Assembly: GCA_032209605.1 (NCBI GenBank)
Contig: JASFXZ010000003.1
Location: forward strand, 28,236,762-28,300,761
DNA from: Mactromeris polynyma
Lineage: Eukaryota; Mollusca; Bivalvia; Venerida; Mactridae
Length of the DNA stretch: 64,000 bases
Direction: 5' to 3'
Positions 48,113 to 58,800 of this stretch are shown one piece after another. How positions within the stretch are numbered: position 1 is the first letter of the stretch; each line of letters begins with the position of its first letter. A model generated the notes under the pieces. The model worked only from the letters and a program-made list of their open reading frames with translations, was not told the DNA's origin and did no database searches. A program made the translations under genes and the position numbers.

Positions 48113-48765
48113 GGTGGTAAAAGGCATTCGGAGGAATTGATATCTGAATTTTCGAAGAGTTATTTTCGTCTGAACCCGCGGAAATAATGATTTCTTGTGT
48201 TGGGTCAATTTCTATAGGTTCTGTAGGAGTAATCATTTTAATTTCAACGTAAAGCGTTCCACCCATTTCATCTGAAAGCTCTAATATCTTGAATCCAGAC
48301 AAAAAGTCTTTACAAAATTACCTTCTACTTTAATCGTGATTTTGTTGGATGTTTTAACATGGATAAAGTTAAAGTCCCCAGAAAACGATGTGTAAGTTTT
48401 AAAAACACCATTCACCCGTACTTCTCCGTACTTAACAGGCGAGTTATCCACCAATCCTACAGCTCGCCCGTCAATTTTCAAAGAGTTTGATGGGCATATA
48501 GAGCATCCACACGATGTAACAAAAAAAACCTGTACATCGTAATCGATGCAATGAAGTGTCTTCAAAACGGCATCTTTAATAGAACAACAAGATGGCGCGT
48601 CCTCTCGACATGCTGCTGTGTCATTAGGATTGATTGCTCGGCACCGTTTGGGAATGCATTCACCAACTTCGTACGTAGACGTGTTTGTGTTAGCTAGAAC
48701 ACAATCTTCGGGCAACGCTATGACTTTTTGCCTCAGAGCACCTACACAGAAGTCATCCATTCTGT
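48113..48765 (-). pseudogene. Pseudogene C final exon, 5' part only
   Basis: Nearly identical to the first 650 bp of the B final exon at DNA level. One base is lost near 48315 (frameshift), and the exon ends at 48113 inside the IPPNAFYHP segment, where sequence typical of a gene's 5' flank begins. The polybasic site and the rest of the C-terminal region are absent. Confidence 0.82.
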
Positions 48766-49289
48766 CTGAAATAAAGCCGGGTCGAAAATACTTATCATTC
48801 TTGTTTTTACAGGCATTGATAATTTTACAACTGATTGGTCAATAGTTTAAGTATTGAGTCTGTGAGATACATTCACACGATTGTTTTGTCGAGAAAAAAA
48901 GTGTTACTGTTCAGCTAGTTTTCAAGTCATAGGGACGGTTACATTTAAAAACGGATCCTCCCTTACAGATCCCTAAGATACAAATTTAACAGATATGAGG
49001 ACATGTTATAACATATAATGATAAAATAGGAACAGGGTACGCCTCATTCACAAGACAAGGCTATAAAGGAGTATGAAAAACAACAACAGAATGCAAAGCG
49101 ATTAAATATTAAGAGAAACGTAGTAATAAAATATTACAGTTACACGGACTTGGAACTGTCAGTAGAATACCGCAAGACAAACAATTACAATAACATGCTA
49201 ACCTCGCGCTTAACAGTGTCAAAATATTATGATTAAACAAACACTGACTAAGCGCTGGCAGATAATAGCACTTTCAATAATCTATCCTA

Positions 49290-49775
49290 AACAAGAGGGC
49301 CATGGTGGCCCTATATCGCTCACCTGAGTACATTGCCATGTTGGCTTCAAGAGAGTCCGATAGAATGTTCAATGATTTGACGTGGTGACCCTCTTTTCGA
49401 CCCAACATGACCCAGTACCACACAGACAAACATTCTGGTCAAGTGTTATGTAGTACCCGAGAATCCACAAGGATTTTCAATCATTTGATCATGTGACCTA
49501 GTTTTTAAACTAAGATGACCCAGTTTCAATACTGACCTACATTGTATCAAGGCAAATATTTTGACCAAGTCTCATGTAAATAAAGTAAAAAATGTAACCT
49601 CTGGAGTTTTAACAAGGCCCTAGTGACAAAGTTTTTGATCCCAGATGAGCCAGGTAAAATATATTACCTCTAGAGTGTTAACAGTCTAAATTGTTGACGA
49701 CGGACGTCGATGGACACAGGGCGATCCCAATTTCTCACCGCGAGTACTTCGTTTTCGGGTGAGCTAAAAACAAGG
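49290..49775. repeat. Dispersed 'gagggccat...tggccct' repeat in pseudogene C intron 7
   Basis: Same element as 42545-43215 but without the SINE, and with the far end preserved (ctcaccgcgagtacttcg, gggtgagct). aaacaag-like strings on both sides may be the target duplication. Confidence 0.65.
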
Positions 49776-49907
49776 TCCTTGTATCTACCAATATATTATA
49801 AAATTCAACCAAACAAGGCAGAATTCCAAGACAATGGAAATAAAATGCAACTGATTAAAAGCCTAGTGTAATATTTATGTTAAAAATGATTATTACGTAA
49901 CAGTAAC

Positions 49908-50309
49908 CTTTCACGGTCAATGTGGCAGCTGTAGACAAGATGGCGCCTGCCGGGCTGTTAGCTCGACACTGATAGTAGCCATTTGAAAGGTGTGTTACAT
50001 TATGTAGAGTCAGTTCTTTTCCATTTTGGTACAGGCTTCTGTCTAATTCTATCGAATCCTTGAACCTTGAATGTAAATTTATATATTTATATAAAATAAA
50101 TAATCGTCGATACAATGTATACGTACAAAGTTAGACTGATACTTAGACATTTTACTGTCTTAAACTTTTTCTGCACAATACAACGATAAGATGCACTCAC
50201 CATTCATAATATTCAATGTCTGGATTAGCTGAAGCCTCACAACAAAGCGTCACATTTTCTCCTGTCAATCTTTCCTTTGACTGTCGTGTCTCCGTGAAAG
50301 AGGGCAAGA
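49908..50309 (-). pseudogene. Pseudogene C Ig exons relic
   Basis: The half-exons are 50309-50201 and 50065-49908. The second is the full 158 nt and open (NGYYQCRANSPAG). The first keeps TLCCEASANPDIEYYEW, but the sequence upstream of it, including the acceptor, is deleted. Confidence 0.72.
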
Positions 50310-50331
50310 GGGTAAATAACTTAGTAATAAC

Positions 50332-50762
50332 TAGGGATGTCAAAAAATGGCAATTTTGGTATTCGGATATGCGGTCAACCTTCCGAACGAATATTCGAAA
50401 ATTCGACCTTCTTATTTAATAATAATACATTTGAAATTCGAGGTTGAACTTTGAGTTCATTTAAACTGATAAATCCCCGCGATTACTAATAATTTCAGGG
50501 CCTAACTGTCATCACTAGAGTGTTATATCTCTCTTGCCCAAAATATACCACATGACATGTCAATTAACACCTGTAGATATTATGTTCACGCGAAAAATGT
50601 CCTTCAATACGATAATGCATATAACATTGAAATGAATACACTTGCATTCAGCTTTTACTTTGAAAATATGTATTTTATCGAATATTCGAATGCTTAATTA
50701 GTATTGGAATATTCGGACTTAGAAACGAATATTCGAATATCAAATATTCGTTGACATCCCCA
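50332..50762. mobile_element. hAT-like MITE in pseudogene C
   Basis: 431 bp. The ends are inverted (tagggatgtcaa on the left, ttgacatcccca on the right). Flanks gtaataac (50324-50331) and gtactaac (50763-50770) are an 8-bp target duplication with one mismatch. Gene B has the uninterrupted site (cttagtaataacatagatat). The interior carries repeated cgaatattcgaa motifs. Confidence 0.82.
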
Positions 50763-50893
50763 GTACTAACATATATATTCGACGAAATAAAAGTTATAAA
50801 CATGTCAACAGATGAACACAGATTGGAAACGATTATATATATGCGATGAACATTTGACACCAGAATAATAGGATTAGTGTAAATAAGGCAAAC

Positions 50894-51192
50894 CTATTTT
50901 GTCCATATAGATATCCACTTCCTTGTCATTGACCGTTACATGCGCGTCTATGAAGCCATCCCTAACCACTATTAGATCACTTGCCAGGCATGTTGAGTGA
51001 AAGGTAAAAAACACAGTCAGATTACTTTGCCCAATCGCAGTTGTTGGAGCAGAGGCAACATAGAAACTTGCGTCGCTGAGAGGAAATTTCCTGTGGATTG
51101 TGCAAATACACGCCCAGTAATAACAATATTCTTGCTTTTGCACGTATCACAAGCTTGATTGAGTTTCCCATCTGTACAAATTTGACTGCAAT
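50894..51192 (-). pseudogene. Pseudogene C regulatory-like exon relic
   Basis: DCSQICTDGKLNQACDTC is retained, but a 2-bp insertion near 51080 shifts the frame, giving 299 nt where A and B have 297. Both halves are readable in different frames. Confidence 0.75.
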
Positions 51193-51332
51193 CTGCTATA
51201 ATGTAAATTATGTTAATGCATCCGAGCACGTTTCGGCATTGATTGGTCCAAATAAGCCAATGAATATGAAGTAAATTAACAGGTAACGTTAGTCACATTA
51301 TGCATAATGATAATAAAAGGCGATCTCATTAC

Positions 51333-51497
51333 CAGGACAATTCCAGTTGGAACATGTTTTTTCTTGCATTGGTACGCCATCACAATCGATGGCATCGATA
51401 TTGTCGGTCTTGTTGCAGAATCTTTCTCGCATCTGTTTTCCTCCTCCACAAGATACGGTACAACTGCCCAAAGATGACCATGTTGGCCATTGACCAT
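51333..51497 (-). pseudogene. Pseudogene C TSP1-2 relic
   Basis: The TSP1 frame is still open (WPTWSSLGSCTVSCGGGK to NWNCPG), but the splice acceptor present in A and B (tttcgacag) is deleted, so the exon cannot be joined normally. Confidence 0.72.
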
Positions 51498-52039
51498 AAG
51501 TCATTTCTTAATTAAGTTATATACAACACCATTCGTATACGAGGTGGGTGATTACGATAATTTTCATCAACAGAGAGAGAGTTGTTTGGGCGTAGAAGTA
51601 CATATATTAATATAAAAAAATAATGTGAATTGAGAATGATGGTTTCCAGTGAAGCTGATCATTTGCAATGCATCATTGACATTTCAGCGTTTCAAATTGT
51701 ATTGCACACATTCAAATACAAAAGTCAAGTTAAATTTGACTGAGGTCAATCAGGACTCCAGCGCGTCCATTTATATGATAACGGAGAAAATAGGGTTGTA
51801 CTCATACACAGTATATCATTAGCCTTGTGAATACTTCTAATTGCCTTTTAATACTAATATAGAGCAGGTTACATGTTACTTCACACTGTTAAACCTTATA
51901 TCATTATCATCAGCACACAAATGCAAACAAAAAAGGGGGAATTTCTTTGCGAGGAGTAATTAATGAAATCTAGCTGAGTCGTGTGACATTGGTTTTGAAG
52001 TATTTTTATTCTTCTGTATATTCATAATAATCCATTGTA

Positions 52040-52146
52040 TTGTATGGCGAAAGTTCACAAGTAGTGGTTTCTATATAGTCACCGAGGCATGGCGAACCAT
52101 CTTTGTGTCCATTCACCCCATGACCACCACATCGATATAGTTGTTT
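52040..52146 (-). pseudogene. Pseudogene C TSP1-1 relic
   Basis: WWSWGEWTQ is followed directly by DGSPCLGDYIETTTCELSPY. About 50 bp holding the central Cys residues are gone and the donor is not recognisable. It retains the four-base G run that gene B lacks. Confidence 0.7.
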
Positions 52147-52868
52147 CTGTAGCTGCAAAAATCAGGAATACAGTCGGGTGAGTATTCAAAAAGTCAATTC
52201 TAACGCGACAAAAACATATTATTGAAAGACATAACAAAGAATAATAAGTTCAACAGAGCGATTACTTAGACCGAGTTACAATGACACGGTAGAAGAGTAT
52301 GTAATGTTTAATTCGTGCACGGTTGTTTCTTTGTAATGTTTTATTAGATGTGCTTAATTGCATACGCATGTAGATATTGAGGCAATGATCACTGATGCAG
52401 AATGACCCTAATGGTGGACGTAAATTGACCTCACAGGGTCGTTGTGACTTGGACAGAATTGCTGCACAGATCAAGTCTAAAAATTGAATGTGATGCACTG
52501 TAAATAAAGGAAAAAAACAGGCAGTTTGCACTGAAGCAAAAAAGCAGAGAATCATTGTTGCAGTAGAAGTACAGTTTGTTCGACAATAAGTCTGTGTAGC
52601 TAGTTACGCCGACAAAGGAGCTGGTAGAAGCGGTTTCGTTGTTTGAAAGGTTACACTTGACGGGTATGTGGTTGCATTGTTACATGACAAATGTTCAGGA
52701 TAGTTGAATCGTAAACTACTAGTTCAAATGAAGAACGCACTACGTACATGTACATGTATGTAGTAAGTGTTGGCCATAAAACATAAAATATATTATTAAA
52801 CTACTAGCGTACCAGATTAATAGATGGTCAGCTAAACGAGTAACTAGAATCCATGGACATATGACTAC

Positions 52869-53241
52869 CCGACGTGCTTGACTCAATTATGCTCGAAGCA
52901 AGTACATCACCCGAAGGCGTTGTGGAAGTCAGTATATTTCCCGAGGAAGAAGTTGAAGTCCATCCATCGGCCGTGGGCTGTGTTGAAGTCAGTCCATCAA
53001 CCGAGGATGGTGTTGATGTCAGTCCATGATCCGAGGACGGTGGTGAAGTCAGTCCATCATCCGAGGTCGGTATTGAAGTCAGTCCATTACCCGAGGTCGG
53101 TGTTGAAGTCAGTCGATTACCCGAGGTCGGTGTTGAAGTCAGTCCATCATTCGAGGACGGTTTTGAAGTCAGGCCAACAAACACCAGAGGGCGGTGTTGA
53201 ACTAAGTCCATCACCCGAGGATGCAGTTGAATGAGTGTAAT
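52869..53241 (-). pseudogene. Pseudogene C stalk relic (about 12 decapeptides)
   Basis: A degenerate 30-bp repeat with units such as TSGNRLTSTP and SSDHGLTSTP. The downstream part is open and ends ESSTSG at an intact gtagtc donor. The upstream acceptor is mutated and the frame shifts near 53175. Confidence 0.75.
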
Positions 53242-53514
53242 ATAAAATCACACGAAAATAAGTAAGGATGGAAATGGAATCAGTATTTATAATTAGTAAA
53301 ATATAATACGAAAGTTTGGGTGCTTAAAATTAAGTTTATAATGTGTTCTAATAAGAGAATCCGTTGTCAAATGTTACGTTTAACTTGGAGGACTTAGCGA
53401 TCGGCAAGAAATTTGTCATACCAAGATCATAACAATTGAGTGATCTAAACAGTAGAACATTTGTTACCAAAGGCTAATGTTCGATGTTTATAACTTCAAA
53501 GTACGTGCAAACCT

Positions 53515-53771
53515 GTAGAATCGTTGCAGTTGTTTCATGTTGATACAACAACTACCGCAATTATACCCCCGACCACCCCCACTATAACCGATTAAATAAC
53601 AACCTTCAGAATTGAGTTCACGTTTAGTGTCGCCGATGTTTTTACACCCACTATATCGCCAGTTCTAGATGTATCACTCACATCTTGCGTAGAATCTTTT
53701 CATAGATGGGAGAATGTGCTGCTGTATTCTCTCGAAAATGCATATCTAGTGTTATAATTCACTTTAAACAT
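53515..53771 (-). pseudogene. Pseudogene C exon 1 relic
   Basis: It aligns with A/B exon 1 (MFKVNYNTRYAFSREYSS...), but carries two in-frame stops: TGA replacing the Arg codon of DLRKDS, and TAA inside the hydrophobic stretch. It also has an insertion between the TSA and SILK parts. The donor gtttgc is still present. Confidence 0.75.
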
Positions 53772-55559
53772 GTAAGCCAAAGTATAATCATTAAACTAAA
53801 ATGAATAATGAACAAGAATAGCTAAATTCATTTCCCACTGTATCCTTACTCATTTGATAAAATGTTCAGGGTAAAAATCGAGAAATGGATATCGTTCTCG
53901 TAGTGCACAATCAATAATGACATGTGTAAAAGTTTTTGTTTTTCATTGTCATTTCAAAATAAAATTCCCCGTCATTATCTAGCTTCAAATCTATTGGCTA
54001 ATTTTCAGATCTATTGACTTCAGAAGGAAGTAATGGTCTTTACAAACCATTAACCAAGATCATTAGTTTTGTGCAATTCGAGTTTATAATGTTCGAGAAT
54101 GCAATTACAATGAGTACTTGTAGCTGTGTTTACCGCCCCGTGTAAGTAAATAATCATAGCCTTTAAACAAGCCTACTTTCACATATGAAAAGCATTCAAA
54201 AGATGAAAGGGATGAAATCCATTCGCAAAGGAGATCTTGTTCGTTCAAACAGGGTGCTTATAAAATCTATAAAAACCTTGGTCTCGATAAGTAACAACGG
54301 GTATGACTGGTGTAAGAAGTTAAAAACACCGATATCCATTGTAGTTATCCTCTTATTTTACAATTACTTCAGGGTATTGAAATATCTCCTTAAATTTGTT
54401 AACATTACTCAACCGTTCATCTTTGTAATACAAATTTCTCGTAATGTCTCATGACAGAAATTACCGTAGGTTTTATTTGAGGATCAAGTTTACACCACCT
54501 TTGGTGCAAATACAGTTTGGTATTTGAGGGAAGCATACGAAAAGCACAAATTTGTCTCTCATCGTCTGTGAGATCAAATGTTGGCAGGAGTACACACATA
54601 TAATAAGTATGCGTCAAGTTTTTAGTTCTGATAAATATCTATCAAGAACACTAAAACATACTTGATTGTGGTCACAAAAACTACCATTTTAATATCTCAA
54701 AATACGTTATAATTACCCGGTAAACGATTTAATGTTTGCTCTGCTAGCCGTGCGATTCTAATTGTTTAATTCCCTCAACAACTTTAATTGAGACATATTA
54801 TGCTTATAATATAATTATGATTTATAAATCGAAGTCCTTACAATTTTCTTTTGGATTGTGTTTAAGGACTATATTCGAATACTAGACTACTATATGAATC
54901 GCAGAAACCTAGTATTCGACTTGATATTGAACATACATTACTAGATATCTGATATCATTTAATCGGTCTGAATATGAGATATATTCAAGTCGAATGGCAG
55001 ATATCTAGTATTTCAATTGTAGATACTAAGTTATAGAATCACATATATCTTATAGTGATGAGTACAAGAAATTTGCAATTCGAATGACAAAATGTACAAT
55101 TCGAAACTTAGATATCCAGTATTCAAATTGCAGAAACAAGTATTCCAATTGCAGATATCACCATTTCAATTATGAGTTTGAGATATCTACGATTCAAATA
55201 TTGCGTACTTAAACATGTCATACATGATATAACCACAAGTCAATTGCAGATATATAGTATTCAAATTGTTAATACAAAAAGAGGTATTAAACAGTAAATC
55301 AGCACTCCATAAAAATGTGTGTCGTGTTTATTTCAATACTACATTTGTACTGGTTTATACTTTATTGTGCTCATCGATTCATTCCTTTCAAAACCATTGC
55401 GCATTGAAATAGTTATACTTGCCAATAAATGAAGTATAGAGGCGGAAGTAAACCGCGAGTAGTTAATAATTCAAATTCGTAAATAACGTGTGATTACGAA
55501 GTATTACCTTCTTGTCTGAATATGATCAACACGGATTTATTTATTGCACTATCAACTAA
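53772..55559. other. Head-to-head spacer between C and E
   Basis: Mostly collinear with the 5' flanks of A and B, including the gatatc/ttcgaattg-type AT-rich block (about 54880-55290). About 54075-54650 is extra in this copy and not recognised. The open frame at 54185-54454 has no partner in the other copies. The 5' control region of E must lie at the right end. Confidence 0.5.
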
Positions 55560-55896
55560 ATGATGGCGTCAGAAAATGATTACTGTCGACCCAGCTCAGC
55601 ATTAAGCTTGTCGGAAATACATCAATATGATACCCTGGATGTATATCGTTCTAGTGATGTGGCATCACCTTCGGTGTTTGACAGTGACTTACTTGATGCT
55701 GAGACGGAACTGTCTGTACACAGACCGGGAAGTGCGGGGAGTACCAACAGTACACGAGTTTTAATCAATGCGAAGCATTCGATATCACCAAATGTGAAAA
55801 AGATTGCTAAACCATTAGTTGCAGTCTCAGTGTTTGTTATAGCGGCACTTGTTGTAACCGTGGTGATTCTTGCTCCCAGAAACGGCACTGATGAAA
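55560..55896 (+). CDS. Gene E exon 1: cytoplasmic tail and signal anchor
   Basis: Starts ATGATGGCG at 55560; the second ATG, three bases on, is equally possible. The tail contains Tyr and acidic motifs (HQYDTLDVY, FDSDLLDAETEL), then KKIAKPLVAVSVFVIAALVV, a single membrane span with Lys residues before it, and NGTDE after it. There is no signal peptide. It ends in phase 1 at gtaagt. The tail is unlike that of A/B except for the overall design. Confidence 0.78.
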
Positions 55897-58800
55897 GTAA
55901 GTACATGTGTTCTTTTGTTTGCAAGCACTCATGTTTTAATAACATTTCATTGTAATCTCTTTTTTTTTCTTAACATCTGCAATCTTTTAGATTTGGTCGT
56001 ATATCCCAAATACTACTATAACATGTTAAAATACACATCATTCGCGCTTGCATCTATTACCCACTAAAAGATTTACTCTATTTTACTCAATGAATTCGTA
56101 GGTACCAATATAATTCATTATCTATACAATTAAAGCAACACTTGATTTGTTTTATTACAGGTGATTCTGATTTAAAAACGACTGATGGTGGATTGCAACA
56201 AACAACTTCCTCACCACAACGTACAACAAGTCCTTCTCAAGATGACACAGACAAAGTTGGTATGTATTTAACAAAAATAGTGATACTGTATTGTTTAGAG
56301 AGTAACATTCATGTCATGTTTGATGTACAGTAAAACTTCAATAACAAGACCACCGCTAGTTCCAAAGACAGTCTGTGTGAGATGTGAGGAGGTCTGAATA
56401 TCAAGTTAAAATATGGAAGAAAAATTAATGAAGAGTCACGAAAATACGATATTTATAAAGAGGTGGTCTAAATTTCAAGTTGGTTTTTGATTAAATGAGG
56501 CTTTTGTTTGCAAGCACTCATGTTTTAATAACATTTCATTGTAATCTCTTTTTTCTTTCTTAACATCTGCAATCTTTTAGATTTGGTCGTATGTCCCAAA
56601 TACTACTATAACATGTTAAAATACACATCATTCGCGCTTGCATCTATTACCCACTAAAAGATTTACTCTATTTTACTCAATGAATTCGTACGGTACCAAT
56701 ATAATTCATTATCTATACAATTAAAGCAACACTTGATTTGTTTTATTACAGGTGATTCTGATTTAAAAACGACTGATGGTGGATTGCAACAAACAACTTC
56801 CTCACCACAACGTACAACAAGTCCTTCTCAAGATGACACAGACAAAGTTGGTATGTATTTAACAAAAATAGTGATACTGTATTGTTTAGAGAGTAACATT
56901 CATGTCATGTTTGATGTACAGTAAAACTTCAATAACAAGACCACCGCTAGTTCCAAAGACAGTCTGTGTGAGATGTGAGGAGGTCTGAATATCAAGTTAA
57001 AATATGGAAGAAAAATTAATGAAGAGTCACGAAAATACGATATTTATAAAGAGGTGGTCTAAAGTTGTTTTTTGATTAAATGAGGCTTTACTGTAGTCAA
57101 ACATTATTGTTGTAATTCTATTATAAGCCAAATATAGTATCGTAAATAAACAAAATTGTCTTTGAAAATCGTCATTTATTGATATTATTTTAAAACAAGA
57201 AATGTCTGTTTTAAAAGATGGTCGATGCAATCTAAAGCAGGAGACAAATTTGTTGCAATCTGAAGGTTAAGATGTGTTGTGCAACATAAATCAAGTCAAA
57301 TCAAACCAAGAAAACACAATAAGTTTTATTTTTCTAACTGAATCAAATATATGCCTAAAATGTCATATTGACAGTTTTAAAAAGTCATGCAAAATTAAAC
57401 TAAAAAGGATTTTGTAGAAAATTGTATGCAAACGTACTGAGTGAATGTATGAATACAGATATTATACGCTCGTAAACAAGTATATCTACTTTCAGACACG
57501 GCTGATAAGGCAAACAATATAATGTTCATGTGGTTTTCATACAACCTTGTCGTGTTAACAGTAATAAAAATAACGCCACTATCGTGATCAAAATGTTTTG
57601 TTTGCACACATAACACACACCATGATTGCAATAATTGTGTTAATTAGAAAAAAATACAAAACAATGTTTTATGTCAATTTTTAGTTGTCGTAAATGAATA
57701 TATAGGTCTAAACGAAAAGTTAAACAGTCCGCACCAAGGTTACAAACGTTGGTCGGTTTTGTTTAGCGATTAATGTAAGCTTTGATTAGTTTATACAACG
57801 CTTTTAATCAGACAGCAAAGCCATGTTAGAACGGCTGTATCGTAAATACGTCGACACAATTATAACAAATGTCTGTGTCTGAGAGGACAAAACACATCAT
57901 CAAACATTTAACACGGTTAGTGTATGTGCCATCCAGAGACTGAAAACTCAATTCCACAGCCGACGGTAGATCGAATGGTCTGTACTGCGAATTTCAGATC
58001 GAATATAAAATTTGAAGGAAGTAATTTATATCAAATAAACATAAGTGAACGTGTATACATATATAATATATAAATAACTAAGTGGAACTAGCTGTATTAT
58101 TTGTTTTGCCATTTCAAAGACTGAGGTCTTGTGTGTCCTTTTCTTGTTTATGTGTGTACAGCCCCGTTTCGGTGCCCTGACCAAGCATATTTTGCACTTG
58201 CTAAACGAACGACGAACCTCAAAGATCAGTGTGGGGAACGCAGATTCAAGAATGTGGCCTTCCCTGCCCCGACTCTTTCACACATTTGGTATCTTAGGGA
58301 TCAGTGAGGAAAGGCTCAGCTTTGTGCATGTGGCATTCCCTGCCCAACTCTTCCTCATATTTGGATCTGAGGATCTGTTTTCGAAGTGCCTGATTAGTGC
58401 ACGTTGTAGTGAGGGAAGTATCCGTTTGGTGCACGTGTTGACAAGAATTATTACAGAGTAACATACTACTGAATACTGTTTTCTGTGGCCGTTTCTTGTG
58501 ATTCTTGTATTTCCCAGAATATCGTATTTGAGATTCTGACATTCGTTACAGTACGTTTAGTTTATAAAACTACGTGGGACATAGTGGTCATGAGGTGCAG
58601 CCCCGCGCTGAGCGTCTTACATTTGATTCGCAGGTCGTGAGTTCGAGCCTCGCGCTGAGCGTCTTCCTCCTGATTCGCAGGTCGTGAGTTCGAGCCTCGC
58701 GCTGAGCGCCTTACTCCTGATTCGCAGGTCGTGAGTTCGAGCCTCGCGCTGATCGCCTTACTCCTGATTCGCAGGTCGTGAGTTCGAGCCTCGCGCTGAG

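Larger units (their letters stand above)
48113..53771 (-). pseudogene. Pseudogene C: degraded third CILP-like copy
   Basis: Counterparts of all eight exons are present in order. Lesions seen: in exon 1 a CGA to TGA stop (53702-53700) and a second stop inside the membrane segment; the exon 2 acceptor AG changed to AT (53242-53243) plus a frameshift near 53175; TSP1-1 with its middle deleted and its donor lost; the TSP1-2 acceptor deleted; a 2-bp insertion in the regulatory-like exon (51192-50894, 299 nt); the acceptor of Ig half 1 lost; and the final exon frameshifted near 48315 and cut off at 48113, where it runs straight into the 5' flank of gene B. It cannot make the family protein. Confidence 0.85.
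55912..57093. repeat. Tandem duplication of about 590 bp containing gene E stalk exon
   Basis: Copy 1 is about 55912-56500 and copy 2 about 56501-57093. Matching sequence includes gcaagcactcatgttttaat, the 99-bp exon and the MITE beginning cagtaaaacttcaataacaa. The copies differ only by a few single-base changes, short indels and a 10-bp loss (atttcaagt) in copy 2. Confidence 0.88.

Noticed and set aside
58129..58461. 110-codon plus-strand frame
   Set aside because: Lies over diverged 80-85-bp tandem units inside a gene E intron; no domain and no conservation.
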